The notes: a model not told the origin generated them from the sequence alone. A DNA stretch of 64,000 nucleotides from Pseudomonas sp. GM18 (GCF_000282195.1 NZ_AKJT01000072.1:1-64000); one strand, 5' to 3'. Counted from the first letter of the stretch, positions 33,081 through 42,527 are shown. Numbers and translations: made by a program.

Positions 33081-35138
33081 TCAACCGAGCTGAAATCTCC
33101 CGGTATTCGCACTCAAGGCCTTGCTGCCCTGGCTCAAGGTGTCCGCGGCGAGGTTCACCGCCCGTGCGCCTTCGAGCAAGCGTACCGCCGCCTGATCGAC
33201 TTGCTGGATGTTGCCGCTGACTTCATCGGCGGTGCTCGCTTGCTCTTCAACGGCGGTGGCGATTTGCGCCAGGGTGTCGGTGACGCTTTGCACCGCGCTG
33301 GCGATTTCCCCCAGGCGTTCGCCGAGACCGGTGACGGCTTGCGCATCCGATTGCGCCTGGCCGCAGGCGGCTTCCATCAGGCTTACCGCTTCGTTCACGG
33401 TGCTGCGCAGGCTGTCGACGGTGCCGGCGATCTGCGCGGTGGAGGACTGGGTGCGTTGCGACAGGCTGCGCACCTCATCGGCCACCACCGCAAAGCCGCG
33501 ACCTTGCTCGCCGGCCCGTGCGGCCTCGATGGCGGCGTTGAGGGCCAGCAGGTTGGTCTGCTCGGCCACACCACGAATGGTGTCGACCACCAATTGAATC
33601 TGCTGCCCTTGCTCGCTGACCCGACCCAGTGCCGCCGCCGTGTCGTTCAACCGCTGATTGAGCTGCTGAATGCTCGCCGTGGTGCGTTGGCTGTCGCGGC
33701 TGCTGTCGGCAGCGATGCGCTGGGTGTGCTGAGCGCTGCCGGAAGCCTGTTCGCAGCTCTGGGCGACCCCTTGGGAGGTGGCGGCCAATTGCGTGGCGGC
33801 TGCGGCGATCTGGCTGATCTGCAACTGCTGGGCCTCGACTTCGCCAAGAGCACCGCTAGAGTGATCGTTGAGCGTGCGCACCGCGTTGCTCAACTGCAGG
33901 GTTTCGTGATCGACCCCCAGCAAACTGTTGCGCAGTTGCACCACCGCGACGTTAAGCGAGGTGCTGATCGCCGCCAGTTCGTCGCGACCCTGTACCGGTA
34001 CTTGCAGGCTCAGGTTGCCGTCACGCAGTGCTTCGGCCAGTAGTGTGATGCCGCTGGCGCTGCGACGGATCGAGGCCTGTAAACAGATGAACAGGTACAG
34101 CGCGGCCAGCAGCAGACAGCCAAAAATTGTCGCCACCAGGATGAACTGGCGGATGGCCGAACCGTGGTAATAATCCAGCCGTTGATCCAGCGAAACCAAT
34201 GATTGCTGACGCAGTGAGGCGAGGTTGCCGAGGAGGGCGTCGAGACTGCGTTCGAAGTCTTCGGGTTTGAGGTTGATGCTGCCACCGAAGACGCCGTCGT
34301 CCAGCACTTTCAAACCGGCATCCAGCTGCTTGAGGCTGTCATGGTATTGCCCGGCCCAGGTTTGCAGGGCGCTGGGCAGGCGCGCCTCCAGCAGGCTGCC
34401 AGTTTTCACCAGCTGTTCCCGAGCGTCGCCGATGCGGCTGCGCAAGTCGCGCAATTGCAGGCGGCTTTGCAGAGTGAACTGCCCGGACACCACCGAAGCC
34501 TGACCAACCGCGGCGAGGCGACCGACCCGTTCGATCAGGTCCGGTGCGTGTTGAGTGGAGATCTGCGTCAGCAGATAAGTTTCCAGCCAGGGCGCGAGGG
34601 TCAGGCGATTGTCCATGGCGATTTGTTCGCGCAAGGCTTGCAGGGCGCTCAAGGCATTGGTGAAGCGATCGTAGCCATCCGGCCACCATCCAACGCTGCT
34701 CAGGCTTTTCGAATCCAGGCCGGTGAGGGCGCTTTGCAGGGCTTGATAGCGGGTGAGGGTCTCGCCCTCGGCGCCTTCGGTGTTGAGGGCATTGCCCAAA
34801 TCCGTGGTGGCTTGGGCCACGGCCGGCTGAACCGTGTCGAACGCTGCCATCGCCGCGATGGTTGCGGGTGTCGGTTGGCGATTGGTTTCGGTGGCGCGCC
34901 AGCGAGCGGCGCGGTCACGCTGGGCGGAGAGCAAGTTGTCGAGCGCATCCAGGGCAATCAATTGCCGGACCCCGGCGCGTTCGCCGGAGATCAGGTTCAA
35001 CTTGTCACGATAGTCCTGGCCGATCATCCACAAGCTGCCTGCCAGCGGCAGGATAAACAGCAGAAACAGCAGCTGGAATTTGCGCGCGAAGCCGAAACGC
35101 CCCAGCAGCCCGATCCCCGGTGATAAAAAAGCCTGCAT
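33081..35138 (-). CDS. Methyl-accepting chemotaxis protein (membrane chemoreceptor)
   Basis: Transmembrane chemoreceptor of 685 aa. Membrane helices lie at about 20-40 (FQLLFLLFILPLAGSLWMI) and 330-350 (FILVATIFGCLLLAALYLFICL). They enclose a long periplasmic helical sensor region (about 45-325, rich in Gln/Leu). A HAMP domain and the conserved signalling hairpin VAEQTNLLALNAAIEAARAGEQGRGFAVVADEVRSLSQRT follow. The ligand is unknown. Adaptation sites probably lie in the Ala/Gln/Ser-rich helices on both sides of the hairpin. Confidence 0.9.
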   Translation of the reverse strand: MQAFLSPGIGLLGRFGFARKFQLLFLLFILPLAGSLWMIGQDYRDKLNLISGERAGVRQLIALDALDNLLSAQRDRAARWRATETNRQPTPATIAAMAAFDTVQPAVAQATTDLGNALNTEGAEGETLTRYQALQSALTGLDSKSLSSVGWWPDGYDRFTNALSALQALREQIAMDNRLTLAPWLETYLLTQISTQHAPDLIERVGRLAAVGQASVVSGQFTLQSRLQLRDLRSRIGDAREQLVKTGSLLEARLPSALQTWAGQYHDSLKQLDAGLKVLDDGVFGGSINLKPEDFERSLDALLGNLASLRQQSLVSLDQRLDYYHGSAIRQFILVATIFGCLLLAALYLFICLQASIRRSASGITLLAEALRDGNLSLQVPVQGRDELAAISTSLNVAVVQLRNSLLGVDHETLQLSNAVRTLNDHSSGALGEVEAQQLQISQIAAAATQLAATSQGVAQSCEQASGSAQHTQRIAADSSRDSQRTTASIQQLNQRLNDTAAALGRVSEQGQQIQLVVDTIRGVAEQTNLLALNAAIEAARAGEQGRGFAVVADEVRSLSQRTQSSTAQIAGTVDSLRSTVNEAVSLMEAACGQAQSDAQAVTGLGERLGEIASAVQSVTDTLAQIATAVEEQASTADEVSGNIQQVDQAAVRLLEGARAVNLAADTLSQGSKALSANTGRFQLG

Positions 35139-35459
35139 GCCCCATGACTCCTCTGGACATCACGCACCATTGGCGTGCGTCGAGGCCATTGCGACCGCGA
35201 CTGATGTCCTTCTAAAAGGCCTCGAAAGTTCACCTTGGTCCGCTCTGTAGGCCGACTCTGTAGCGAAACTTCCCATTCTCGGTCCCCTTTGTAAGGGGCC
35301 GCGTTGAAGCGGATAAGCAAGGCAAGATTCAGACCATGGCTTTGCGCTATCACCTTTTTTTGAGGTCGTTAGCAGGCTAAGGGGATGGCGCGACTGCACC
35401 GAAAAATGGCACATTGACCGACCTGCCAGTGCGCACCCATCCGCAGTACGGAAACTCTC
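35139..35459. other. Divergent promoter region (321 bp), no gene
   Basis: Lies between the chemoreceptor (minus) and fsr (plus). No reading frame with a good start and ribosome-binding site and no strong palindrome was seen; likely holds two divergent promoters. The plus start of fsr at 35460 is preceded by GGAAACTC. Confidence 0.4.
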
Positions 35460-36677
35460 ATGGCCATCAGCAACGTCCAGTCCGCCGCGACATCGGCGCC
35501 CGCTCCTTCACAAAGCAGTCCGCTGGTCATGCGCATCATCGGCGCGGTGGCGCTGGCGCATTTGATCAACGACTTGATTCAGGCGGTGCTGCCGTCGATC
35601 TATCCGATGCTCAAGGCCAACTATGGCCTGACCTTCACCCAGGTCGGCCTGATCACCCTGACCTTTCAACTGACGGCCTCGCTGTTGCAGCCGTGGGTCG
35701 GTTACCACACGGATCGCCATCCCAAGCCCTGGCTGTTGCCGGCCGGCACTGTCTGCACATTGATTGGCATTCTGATGATGTCGGTGGTCGGCAGCTTCCC
35801 GATGATTCTGCTGGCGGCGGGGTTGATCGGTATCGGCTCGTCGACTTTTCACCCGGAAGCTTCTCGCGTCGCGCGACTGGCCTCGGGCGGGCGTTTCGGG
35901 CTGGCGCAGTCGACGTTTCAGGTCGGCGGTAATGCGGGCTCGGCCTTCGGGCCGTTGCTGGCGGCGGCAATCATCATTCCCTACGGTCAGGGCAATGTGG
36001 CCTGGTTCGGCTTGTTCGCGCTGTTTGCGTTGTTCGTGCTGTACCGGATCAGCCGCTGGTACGCCAATCACTTGAACCTGTTCAAACTCAAACAAGGTCA
36101 GGCAGCGACGCACGGTTTATCAAAAGGCCGGGTGATCAGTGCGTTGGTGGTACTGGGGTTGCTGGTGTTTTCCAAGTATTTCTACATGGCCAGTCTCACC
36201 AGTTACTTCACGTTCTACCTGATCGAGAAGTTCGACCTGTCGGTGGCCAGCTCGCAGCTGCATCTGTTCCTGTTTCTCGGTGCGGTAGCGGCGGGGACTT
36301 TCTTCGGCGGGCCGATCGGCGACAGGATCGGGCGCAAGGCGGTGATCTGGTTCTCGATCCTCGGTGTGGCGCCGTTCACGCTGCTGCTGCCCCATGTGGA
36401 CCTGTTCTGGACCAGCGTGTTGAGCGTGGTGATCGGTTTCATTCTGGCCTCGGCGTTCTCGGCCATCGTGGTGTATGCGCAAGAACTGGTGCCGGGAAAT
36501 GTCGGGATGATTGCCGGAGTGTTCTTTGGCCTGATGTTCGGTTTCGGCGGGATTGGCGCGGCGTTGCTCGGGCATTTGGCGGATGTTCACGGCATCGAGT
36601 ATGTGTACTTCCTGTGTTCGTTCTTGCCGCTGTTTGGGGTGTTGGCGATCCTTTTGCCAAGAACCAAAAAAGTCTGA
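35460..36677 (+). CDS. fsr: MFS efflux transporter, fosmidomycin-resistance (Fsr) type
   Basis: Inner-membrane major facilitator (405 aa, 12 helices). It has the Fsr-type ALAHLINDLIQAVLPSIYPMLKANYGLTFTQVGLITLTFQLTASLLQPWVGYHTDRHPKPW start and the GIGSSTFHPEASRVAR motif, both typical of this efflux family. In E. coli Fsr exports fosmidomycin; the natural substrate here is unknown. The ATG at 35460 follows GGAAACTC. Monocistronic; adjacent to the isolated acdS gene, convergent with it. Confidence 0.85.
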   Translation: MAISNVQSAATSAPAPSQSSPLVMRIIGAVALAHLINDLIQAVLPSIYPMLKANYGLTFTQVGLITLTFQLTASLLQPWVGYHTDRHPKPWLLPAGTVCTLIGILMMSVVGSFPMILLAAGLIGIGSSTFHPEASRVARLASGGRFGLAQSTFQVGGNAGSAFGPLLAAAIIIPYGQGNVAWFGLFALFALFVLYRISRWYANHLNLFKLKQGQAATHGLSKGRVISALVVLGLLVFSKYFYMASLTSYFTFYLIEKFDLSVASSQLHLFLFLGAVAAGTFFGGPIGDRIGRKAVIWFSILGVAPFTLLLPHVDLFWTSVLSVVIGFILASAFSAIVVYAQELVPGNVGMIAGVFFGLMFGFGGIGAALLGHLADVHGIEYVYFLCSFLPLFGVLAILLPRTKKV

Positions 36678-36777
36678 ACCAACGCCCATCGAGTGTGGGG
36701 GGCGGTGGTGTGGCCGAAAATTCTGTCGTGTCGCGTCCTGGACAAGGCTTACGCCTGTTTCAGGACCCTCTAAAAAT

Positions 36778-37791
36778 TCAGCCGTTTCGATAGATATAGC
36801 TGTACGCGTTAATCGCCGGTACACCGCCAAGATGTGCATAAAGCACCTTCGACCCATCCGGGAAAAAACCCTGGCGGACGAGATCAATGAGGCCTTGCAT
36901 GGATTTTCCCTCGTAGACCGGGTCCGTCATCATGCCTTCCATGCGAGCGCACAACCGGATGGCTGCATTGGTTTCTTCTGACGGGATGCCATAGGCCGGA
37001 TAGGCATATTCTTCTTTAAGGACAACATCGTCAGCTGTGATTTCCTGGCCAAGCCCAATAAGCCTGGCCGTTTGCTGAGCGATGGCCAGCACTTGTGCCC
37101 TGGTTTGTTCAGGTGTGCCGGAGGCGTCGATACCAATCACATTGCGGGCACGACCATCCTTGGCAAATCCCACCAACATGCCTGCATGTGTGGAGCCGGT
37201 CACAGTGCAGACGATTATGTAATCAAACCTGATCCCCATCCTGGTCTCTTGTTCACGTACTTCTTCGGCGAAGCCGACATAGCCGAGACCTCCAAATTTG
37301 TGCACAGAAGCGCCGGCGGGAATGGCATACGGTTTGCCTCCTTTGGCCTTAACGTTTTCCAGCGCCCGCTCCCAGCTCGCGCGAATGCCGATATCGAAAC
37401 CTTCGTCGACGAATTCAATTTCGGCTCCCAGCACGCGGCTCATCAGGATATTCCCAACGCGGTCGTAGACCGCATCCGGGAATGGAACCCAGCTTTCTTG
37501 AACGAGATGGCACTTCATGCCGAGTTTGGCAGCGACAGCCGCGACCTGGCGCGTGTGGTTTGACTGGACGCCACCGATGGACACCAGTGTATCTGCCTGC
37601 GAGGCAATGGCATCGGGAATGATGTATTCCAGTTTTCGGATCTTGTTACCGCCAAACGCAAGCCCGGAGTTGCAATCCTCTCGTTTGGCATAGAGCTCGA
37701 TATTGCCCCCGAGATGCGCCGATAGACGATTCAGTTTCTCAATCGGCGTAGGGCCGAACATGAGTGGATAGCGTTCAAATTTCTCCAGCAT
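36778..37791 (-). CDS. acdS: 1-aminocyclopropane-1-carboxylate (ACC) deaminase
   Basis: PLP enzyme of 337 aa that degrades ACC, the plant ethylene precursor, to 2-oxobutyrate and ammonia. The PLP lysine is Lys50 (FGGNKIRKLEY) and the nucleophile Ser77 (GGVQSNHT). The residues that separate true ACC deaminases from D-cysteine desulfhydrases, Glu in DPVYEGKSM and Leu in AHLGG, are both present. The sequence (MLEKFERYPL, IPAGASVHKFGGLGYVGFAEEV, YAYPAYGIPSEETNAAIR) is closer to rhizobial AcdS than to the usual Pseudomonas form, and no acdR is adjacent. The ATG at 37791 follows TGGAGAACC. Confidence 0.88.
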   Translation of the reverse strand: MLEKFERYPLMFGPTPIEKLNRLSAHLGGNIELYAKREDCNSGLAFGGNKIRKLEYIIPDAIASQADTLVSIGGVQSNHTRQVAAVAAKLGMKCHLVQESWVPFPDAVYDRVGNILMSRVLGAEIEFVDEGFDIGIRASWERALENVKAKGGKPYAIPAGASVHKFGGLGYVGFAEEVREQETRMGIRFDYIIVCTVTGSTHAGMLVGFAKDGRARNVIGIDASGTPEQTRAQVLAIAQQTARLIGLGQEITADDVVLKEEYAYPAYGIPSEETNAAIRLCARMEGMMTDPVYEGKSMQGLIDLVRQGFFPDGSKVLYAHLGGVPAINAYSYIYRNG

Positions 37792-37876
37792 GACGGTTCT
37801 CCAGATCACGGATGAGCCGTTTTTAGTCTAGCAGAGCGCATGTGAGAGGGCGGCGTGCTACCACGATCCCCAAAAG

Positions 37877-37914
37877 CAGAATCCCCGTATCAGCGACTGA
37901 TTACGGGGATTCTG
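37877..37914 (-). terminator. Terminator after ychF
   Basis: A 13-bp perfect stem CAGAATCCCCGTA/TACGGGGATTCTG with a 12-nt loop, followed on the minus strand by CTTTT. It ends the pth-ychF transcript ahead of acdS. Confidence 0.75.
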
Positions 37915-37949
37915 TGTCTATCGAGGTCCGTGGAAATCCACGGCTCCTA

Positions 37950-39050
37950 TTACACGTTGAAACGGAAGTGCATCACGTCGCCGTCTTTAACGATGTAGTC
38001 CTTGCCTTCCAGGCGCCATTTACCGGCTTCTTTGGTGCCGGCTTCGCCCTTGTACTGGATGAAGTCGTCGTAGGCGATGACTTCGGCGCGGATGAAGCCT
38101 TTTTCGAAGTCGGTGTGGATCACGCCGGCGGCTTGCGGTGCGGTAGCACCGACGCGGACGGTCCAGGCGCGGACTTCTTCGACACCGGCGGTGAAGTAGG
38201 TCTGCAGGTGCAGCATTTCGTAGCCGGCGCGGATTACGCGGTTCAGGCCAGGCTCTTCAAGGCCCAGGGCTTCGAGGAACATGTCTTTCTCTTCGCCGTC
38301 TTCCAGTTCGGCGATTTCGGCTTCGATCTTGTTGCAGACCGGAACCACCACGGCGCCTTCTTCTTCGGCGATGGCCTTGACCACGTCCAGCAGCGGGTTG
38401 TTCTCGAAACCGTCTTCAGCGACGTTGGCGATGTACATGACCGGCTTGGTGGTCAGCAGGTGGAAACCGCGAATCACCTGCTTCTCGTCGGCGCTCATGT
38501 TCTTCATCAGGCTGCGCGCAGGCTTGCCCAGGGTGAAGTGGGCGATCAACTGCTCCAGCAGACCTTTCTGGACCACTGCGTCCTTGTCACCGCCCTTGGC
38601 GTTACGAGCGACTTTCTGCAGTTGCTTCTCGCAGCTGTCGAGGTCGGCGAAGATCAGCTCCAGGTCGATGATTTCGATGTCGCGTTTCGGGTCGACGCTG
38701 TTGGAAACGTGAATCACGTTCTCGTCTTCGAAGCAGCGGACCACGTGGGCGATGGCATCGGTCTCGCGGATGTTGGCGAGGAACTTGTTGCCCAGGCCTT
38801 CACCTTTCGAGGCGCCGGCAACCAGGCCTGCGATGTCGACGAATTCCATGGTGGTCGGCAGGATACGCTTGGGCTTGACGATGACCGCCAGTGCTTCCAG
38901 ACGCGGATCCGGCATCGGCACGATACCGCTGTTGGGCTCGATGGTGCAGAAGGGGAAGTTCTCGGCCGCAATCCCGGACTTGGTCAGGGCGTTGAACAGG
39001 GTGGACTTGCCGACGTTAGGCAGGCCGACGATGCCGCAATTGAATCCCAT
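37950..39050 (-). CDS. ychF: Redox-regulated ATPase/GTPase YchF (OLA1)
   Basis: Cytoplasmic P-loop protein (366 aa) of the Obg family that binds ribosomes; ATP rather than GTP is preferred in this subfamily. P-loop GLPNVGKST (9-17), switch and G3 motif DIAGLVAGASKGEGLGN, the NxxE-type G4 motif (ANVAEDG) and a C-terminal TGS domain (YFTAGVEEVRAWTVRVGATAPQAAGVIHTDFEKGFIRAEVI) are present. It follows pth by 22 bp, a gene pair widely conserved in proteobacteria. Confidence 0.95.
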   Translation of the reverse strand: MGFNCGIVGLPNVGKSTLFNALTKSGIAAENFPFCTIEPNSGIVPMPDPRLEALAVIVKPKRILPTTMEFVDIAGLVAGASKGEGLGNKFLANIRETDAIAHVVRCFEDENVIHVSNSVDPKRDIEIIDLELIFADLDSCEKQLQKVARNAKGGDKDAVVQKGLLEQLIAHFTLGKPARSLMKNMSADEKQVIRGFHLLTTKPVMYIANVAEDGFENNPLLDVVKAIAEEEGAVVVPVCNKIEAEIAELEDGEEKDMFLEALGLEEPGLNRVIRAGYEMLHLQTYFTAGVEEVRAWTVRVGATAPQAAGVIHTDFEKGFIRAEVIAYDDFIQYKGEAGTKEAGKWRLEGKDYIVKDGDVMHFRFNV

Positions 39051-39072
39051 GGTGTTTCCCCTCGGGTAAGAG

Positions 39073-39657
39073 TCAGGCCTTCTGGCTGTGCAGGTTTTTC
39101 ATCGCGCGGTTCCATTCACCGGCGAGGATATCCGGCAGCACGCCGAGGGCAAAGTCGATGCTGGCATCGAGTTTTTCCTGTTCGGCGCGTGGCGCACGAC
39201 CCAGGACGAAGTTTGAAACCATACTGGCAACGCCCGGGTGGCCAATGCCAAGCCGCAGGCGGTGAAAGGTATTCTGATTGCCCAGTTGCGCAATGATGTC
39301 GCGCAACCCGTTATGACCGCCATGGCCGCCGCCCTGTTTGAGCTTGGCAACGCCCGGAGGCAGGTCGAGTTCGTCATGTGCCACCAGAATCTCTTCAGGC
39401 TTTATGCGAAAGAAGCCGGCAAGTGCCGCCACGGCCTGGCCGCTGCGGTTCATGTAGGTGGTGGGAATCAGTAGACGAACATCCTGACCCTGATGCGAAA
39501 AGCGCCCGGTCAGGCCGAAATATTTGCGATCGGCCACAAGGTTGACACCCTGTGCCTGCGCGATGCGCTCAACAAAAAGGGCCCCTGCGTTATGCCGGGT
39601 CTGTTCGTATTCAGCGCCTGGATTTCCCAGGCCAACGATCAGTTTGATGGCAGTCAC
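39073..39657 (-). CDS. pth: Peptidyl-tRNA hydrolase
   Basis: Releases tRNA from stalled peptidyl-tRNA (194 aa). It starts with the conserved LIVGLGNPGAEYEQTRHNAG, giving catalytic His22. The internal TYMNRSGQAV and HDELDLPPGVAKLKQGGGHGGHNGLRDI motifs carry the conserved Asp and Asn. Gene order rplY-pth-ychF is the usual one. An 169-bp gap separates it from rplY, with no clear terminator visible. Confidence 0.95.
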   Translation of the reverse strand: MTAIKLIVGLGNPGAEYEQTRHNAGALFVERIAQAQGVNLVADRKYFGLTGRFSHQGQDVRLLIPTTYMNRSGQAVAALAGFFRIKPEEILVAHDELDLPPGVAKLKQGGGHGGHNGLRDIIAQLGNQNTFHRLRLGIGHPGVASMVSNFVLGRAPRAEQEKLDASIDFALGVLPDILAGEWNRAMKNLHSQKA

Positions 39658-39826
39658 GATAGGGGCCCTTCCTTGAAGTGGTGGATAACATCGTCGCCAT
39701 CAGGGAGTGCGGCGAAAGTGGACGACAAGTGCTCATTTACCATTATGTAAACTCCGCGTTCTCGCCCGCTTTCTCGCTACGCTCTAGTCCGCGATGTTTC
39801 CGGTCACTCCGGCGTACAGAGTGAAA

Positions 39827-40426
39827 TTACTCTGCAGCGCCTTCTGCAGCTTCTGGAGCAACACGTGGAGCGTGAACGTTGGCAACAGCCAGGTCGTTAC
39901 CGTGAGCCAGAGCAACAAATTCAACGCCTTTAGGAGCGTTGATGTCGGACAGGTGAATGATCGAGCCGACTTCGGCGTTAGCCAGGTCAACTTCGATGAA
40001 TTCAGGCAGGTCTTTCGGCAGGCAGGACACTTCGATTTCAGCAACAACGTGCGAAATCTCGCCGCCTTTCTTCACTGGAGCAGCTTCGTTGACGAAGTGC
40101 ACCGGGACGATAGCGGTCAGCTTTTGGCCAGCAACTACGCGTACGAAGTCAGCGTGCATCACGTGGCCTTTGGCCGGGTGACGCTGCAGAGCCTTGATGA
40201 TTACGTTTTGCTTGGTGCCGCCAACGTTCAGCTCGATGATGTGGCTGTAAGCCGCTTCGTTTTCGAGCAGTTTGGCAACTTCTTTAGCCAGCATGCTGAT
40301 GGATTCAGGGGCTTTTTCGCCACCGTAAACTACAGCTGGAACCAGGCTTGCGAGACGACGCAGGCGGCGGCTCGCACCTTTCCCCAGGTCGGAACGCACT
40401 TCAGCATTCAGAGTAAAATCGTTCAT
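39827..40426 (-). CDS. rplY: 50S ribosomal protein L25/general stress protein Ctc
   Basis: L25/CTC family protein (199 aa) that binds 5S rRNA. The N-terminal L25 domain (MNDFTLNAEVRSDLGKGASRRLRRLASLVPAVVYGG...LQRHPAKGHVMHADFVRV) is followed by the CTC C-terminal domain and an acidic Ala/Glu tail. The ATG at 40426 is chosen over one 24 bp upstream because GGAGATACAAC precedes it. It lies downstream of prs, past a terminator. Confidence 0.95.
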   Translation of the reverse strand: MNDFTLNAEVRSDLGKGASRRLRRLASLVPAVVYGGEKAPESISMLAKEVAKLLENEAAYSHIIELNVGGTKQNVIIKALQRHPAKGHVMHADFVRVVAGQKLTAIVPVHFVNEAAPVKKGGEISHVVAEIEVSCLPKDLPEFIEVDLANAEVGSIIHLSDINAPKGVEFVALAHGNDLAVANVHAPRVAPEAAEGAAE

Positions 40427-40491
40427 GTTGTATCTCCAAAATAACCACACTCGCCCCAGCGTTTGCGACCAGCGCTAAAGGCGATATGGGC

Positions 40492-40529
40492 AAAAAAGCC
40501 CCGCCCCGACAGGAATGCCGGGGCGGGGC
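40492..40529 (-). terminator. Terminator of prs
   Basis: An 11-bp perfect stem GCCCCGCCCCG/CGGGGCGGGGC with a 10-nt loop and an A-run (40492-40497) that is a T-run on the minus strand. Confidence 0.9.
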
Positions 40530-40568
40530 GCTTTTCGTCAACAGGATGTAATGAAAAGGGCAGGGCCC

Positions 40569-41510
40569 TTAACGGAACATCGCGCTGATCGATTCTTCAT
40601 TGCTGATGCGGCGGACCGCCTCGGCAACTACCGGTGCGATATCCAGTTGGCGGATACGCGCACAGGCTTGTGCTGCAGCGGACAGCGGGATGGTGTTCGT
40701 CACCACCAGCTCGTCCAGCACGGAATTTTCAATGTTTTCGATCGCCCGACCCGACAGCACAGGGTGCGTGCAGTAGGCGAAAACCTTGGCAGCGCCATGC
40801 TCTTTCAAGGCCTTGGCCGCGTGGCACAGGGTGCCGGCGGTATCGACCATGTCATCGACCAGAATACAGGTACGCCCTTCGACATCACCGATGATATGCA
40901 TCACTTCAGAGTGATTGGCTTTCTCACGGCGTTTGTCGATGATCCCGAGATCCACGCCCAGGGATTTGGCAACAGCCCGTGCACGCACGACGCCGCCAAT
41001 GTCCGGGGACACGATCATCAGGTTTTCGAAGCGCTGATCTTCAATGTCATCCACCAGTACGGGGGAGCCGTAGATGTTATCTACCGGAATATCGAAGAAA
41101 CCCTGGATTTGGTCAGCATGCAGATCAACCGTGAGAACACGGTCGATGCCGACTACGGTAAGCATGTCAGCAACGACTTTCGCGCTGATAGCCACACGTG
41201 CGGAACGCGGACGGCGATCCTGACGGGCATAACCAAAGTAAGGAATAACAGCAGTGATACGAGTAGCCGAGGAGCGGCGGAAGGCATCAGCCATCACTAC
41301 CAGTTCCATCAGGTTATCGTTGGTCGGAGCGCAAGTCGGCTGAATAATGAAGACGTCTTTACCGCGGACGTTTTCATTGATCTCGGCTGTAATTTCGCCG
41401 TCGGAAAATTTACCGACAGAGATGTCACCGAGAGGGATATGCAGCTGACGTACGACACGCCGAGCCAGATCGGGGTTAGCGTTCCCCGTAAAGACCATCA
41501 TCTTGGACAC
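40569..41510 (-). CDS. prs: Ribose-phosphate pyrophosphokinase
   Basis: Makes PRPP from ribose-5-phosphate and ATP (313 aa), precursor of purines, pyrimidines, NAD, His and Trp. Motifs include KFSDGEITAEI, the catalytic loop region ANHSEVMHIIGDVEGRTCILVDDMVDTAGTLCHAAKAL with the PRPP-binding VDDMVDTAGT, and the ATP-flexible loop near RPRSARVAI. The GTG at 41510 (MSKMMVFTG) matches family length; longer frames run into the tRNA-Gln gene. The tRNA lies 48 bp upstream and is co-directional. Confidence 0.95.
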   Translation of the reverse strand: MSKMMVFTGNANPDLARRVVRQLHIPLGDISVGKFSDGEITAEINENVRGKDVFIIQPTCAPTNDNLMELVVMADAFRRSSATRITAVIPYFGYARQDRRPRSARVAISAKVVADMLTVVGIDRVLTVDLHADQIQGFFDIPVDNIYGSPVLVDDIEDQRFENLMIVSPDIGGVVRARAVAKSLGVDLGIIDKRREKANHSEVMHIIGDVEGRTCILVDDMVDTAGTLCHAAKALKEHGAAKVFAYCTHPVLSGRAIENIENSVLDELVVTNTIPLSAAAQACARIRQLDIAPVVAEAVRRISNEESISAMFR

Positions 41511-41557
41511 GCGCAGTACCTGAAGGCTGAGGGTATACCTGGATGAGTATAGGAAAA

Positions 41558-41632
41558 TGGCAGGGGCGGCTGGATTCGAACCAACGCATGGCAGGATCAA
41601 AACCTGCTGCCTTACCGCTTGGCGACGCCCCT
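41558..41632 (-). tRNA. tRNA-Gln (TTG anticodon)
   Basis: A 75-nt tRNA with encoded CCA on the minus strand. Acceptor AGGGGCG/CGCCCCT, anticodon stem GCAGG/CCTGC with loop TTTTGAT (anticodon TTG) and T-loop GGTTCGAATCC are visible. It lies between ispE and prs, the standard Pseudomonas order. Confidence 0.95.
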
Positions 41633-41669
41633 GTATCTGTTGCAACGAGTACCCAGTACTCGATTCCTT

Positions 41670-42527
41670 TTAGAGCAGGCCTTGCAGCTTGCGATGCAAC
41701 ATCGAAACGTTGCTTCCTTTTGCTACAAACCCTGTAAGGGTCTCTGTAAGAAGGGCCGAGACTTTATCAGCTTCAGCTTTGCTTGGGAAGCCCCCAAACA
41801 CACAACTTCCAGTTCCGGTTAGTTTTGCTTCGGTAAAATTACCTAGCAAATTCAATGCGTTACGTACCTCTGGATAACGCTTTGCTACCACCGGCAAGCA
41901 GTCATTTCGACTGTTTCCCTTGGGAACGGGGCGCACTTTAATGGGCGGAGAGTTACGTGTCAACAGCGGATCTGAAAAAATTTCTGCTGTACTTACAGAT
42001 ACTTGCGGCACAAGCACCAGATACCACGGTTCCTCGGGTTCTACAGGCGTGAGTTTCTCCCCCACGCCCTCGGCGAAAGCCGCGTGTCCACGCACGAAAA
42101 CCGGGACGTCGGCGCCAAGCGTCAGGCCCAGCGCGGCCAGCCTGTCGTCATCCCAGCCCAGTTGCCAAAGATGATTGAGGCCCAGCAACGTGGTTGCCGC
42201 ATTCGAACTGCCGCCACCGATTCCGCCGCCCATGGGCAGGATTTTTTCGATCCAGATGTCGATGCCCAGCGAACAACCGGATTGCTCCTGGAGTTTTTTC
42301 GCGGCTTTGACAATCAGGTTGCTGTCGTGAGGGACGTCGGCGAATTCGGTGTGCAACCGAATCACGCCATCATCGCGAACGGCGAAGGTGATTTCATCGC
42401 CGTAATCGAGAAACTGAAAAATCGTCTGCAACTCGTGGTAACCGTCTTCACGGCGACCGAGGATGTGCAGCATCAGGTTGAGTTTGGCGGGCGAGGGCAG
42501 TGTCAGGCGCGGGGCAGTCATCTTCAT
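41670..42527 (-). CDS. ispE: 4-diphosphocytidyl-2-C-methyl-D-erythritol kinase
   Basis: GHMP kinase (285 aa) of the non-mevalonate isoprenoid pathway. It opens with LTLPSPAKLNLMLHILGRREDGYHEL and has the ATP-binding LPMGGGIGGGSSNAATTLLGLN motif and the C-terminal LTGTGSCVFGGF motif. The ATG at 42527 overlaps the lolB stop codon as ATGA, which I prefer to a more distal in-frame ATG at 42551. Ends near tRNA-Gln. It is followed directly by tRNA-Gln and prs on the same strand. Confidence 0.95.
   Translation of the reverse strand: MKMTAPRLTLPSPAKLNLMLHILGRREDGYHELQTIFQFLDYGDEITFAVRDDGVIRLHTEFADVPHDSNLIVKAAKKLQEQSGCSLGIDIWIEKILPMGGGIGGGSSNAATTLLGLNHLWQLGWDDDRLAALGLTLGADVPVFVRGHAAFAEGVGEKLTPVEPEEPWYLVLVPQVSVSTAEIFSDPLLTRNSPPIKVRPVPKGNSRNDCLPVVAKRYPEVRNALNLLGNFTEAKLTGTGSCVFGGFPSKAEADKVSALLTETLTGFVAKGSNVSMLHRKLQGLL

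Noticed and set aside
36778..37791. D-cysteine desulfhydrase
   Set aside because: The Glu and Leu residues that distinguish ACC deaminase are both present.
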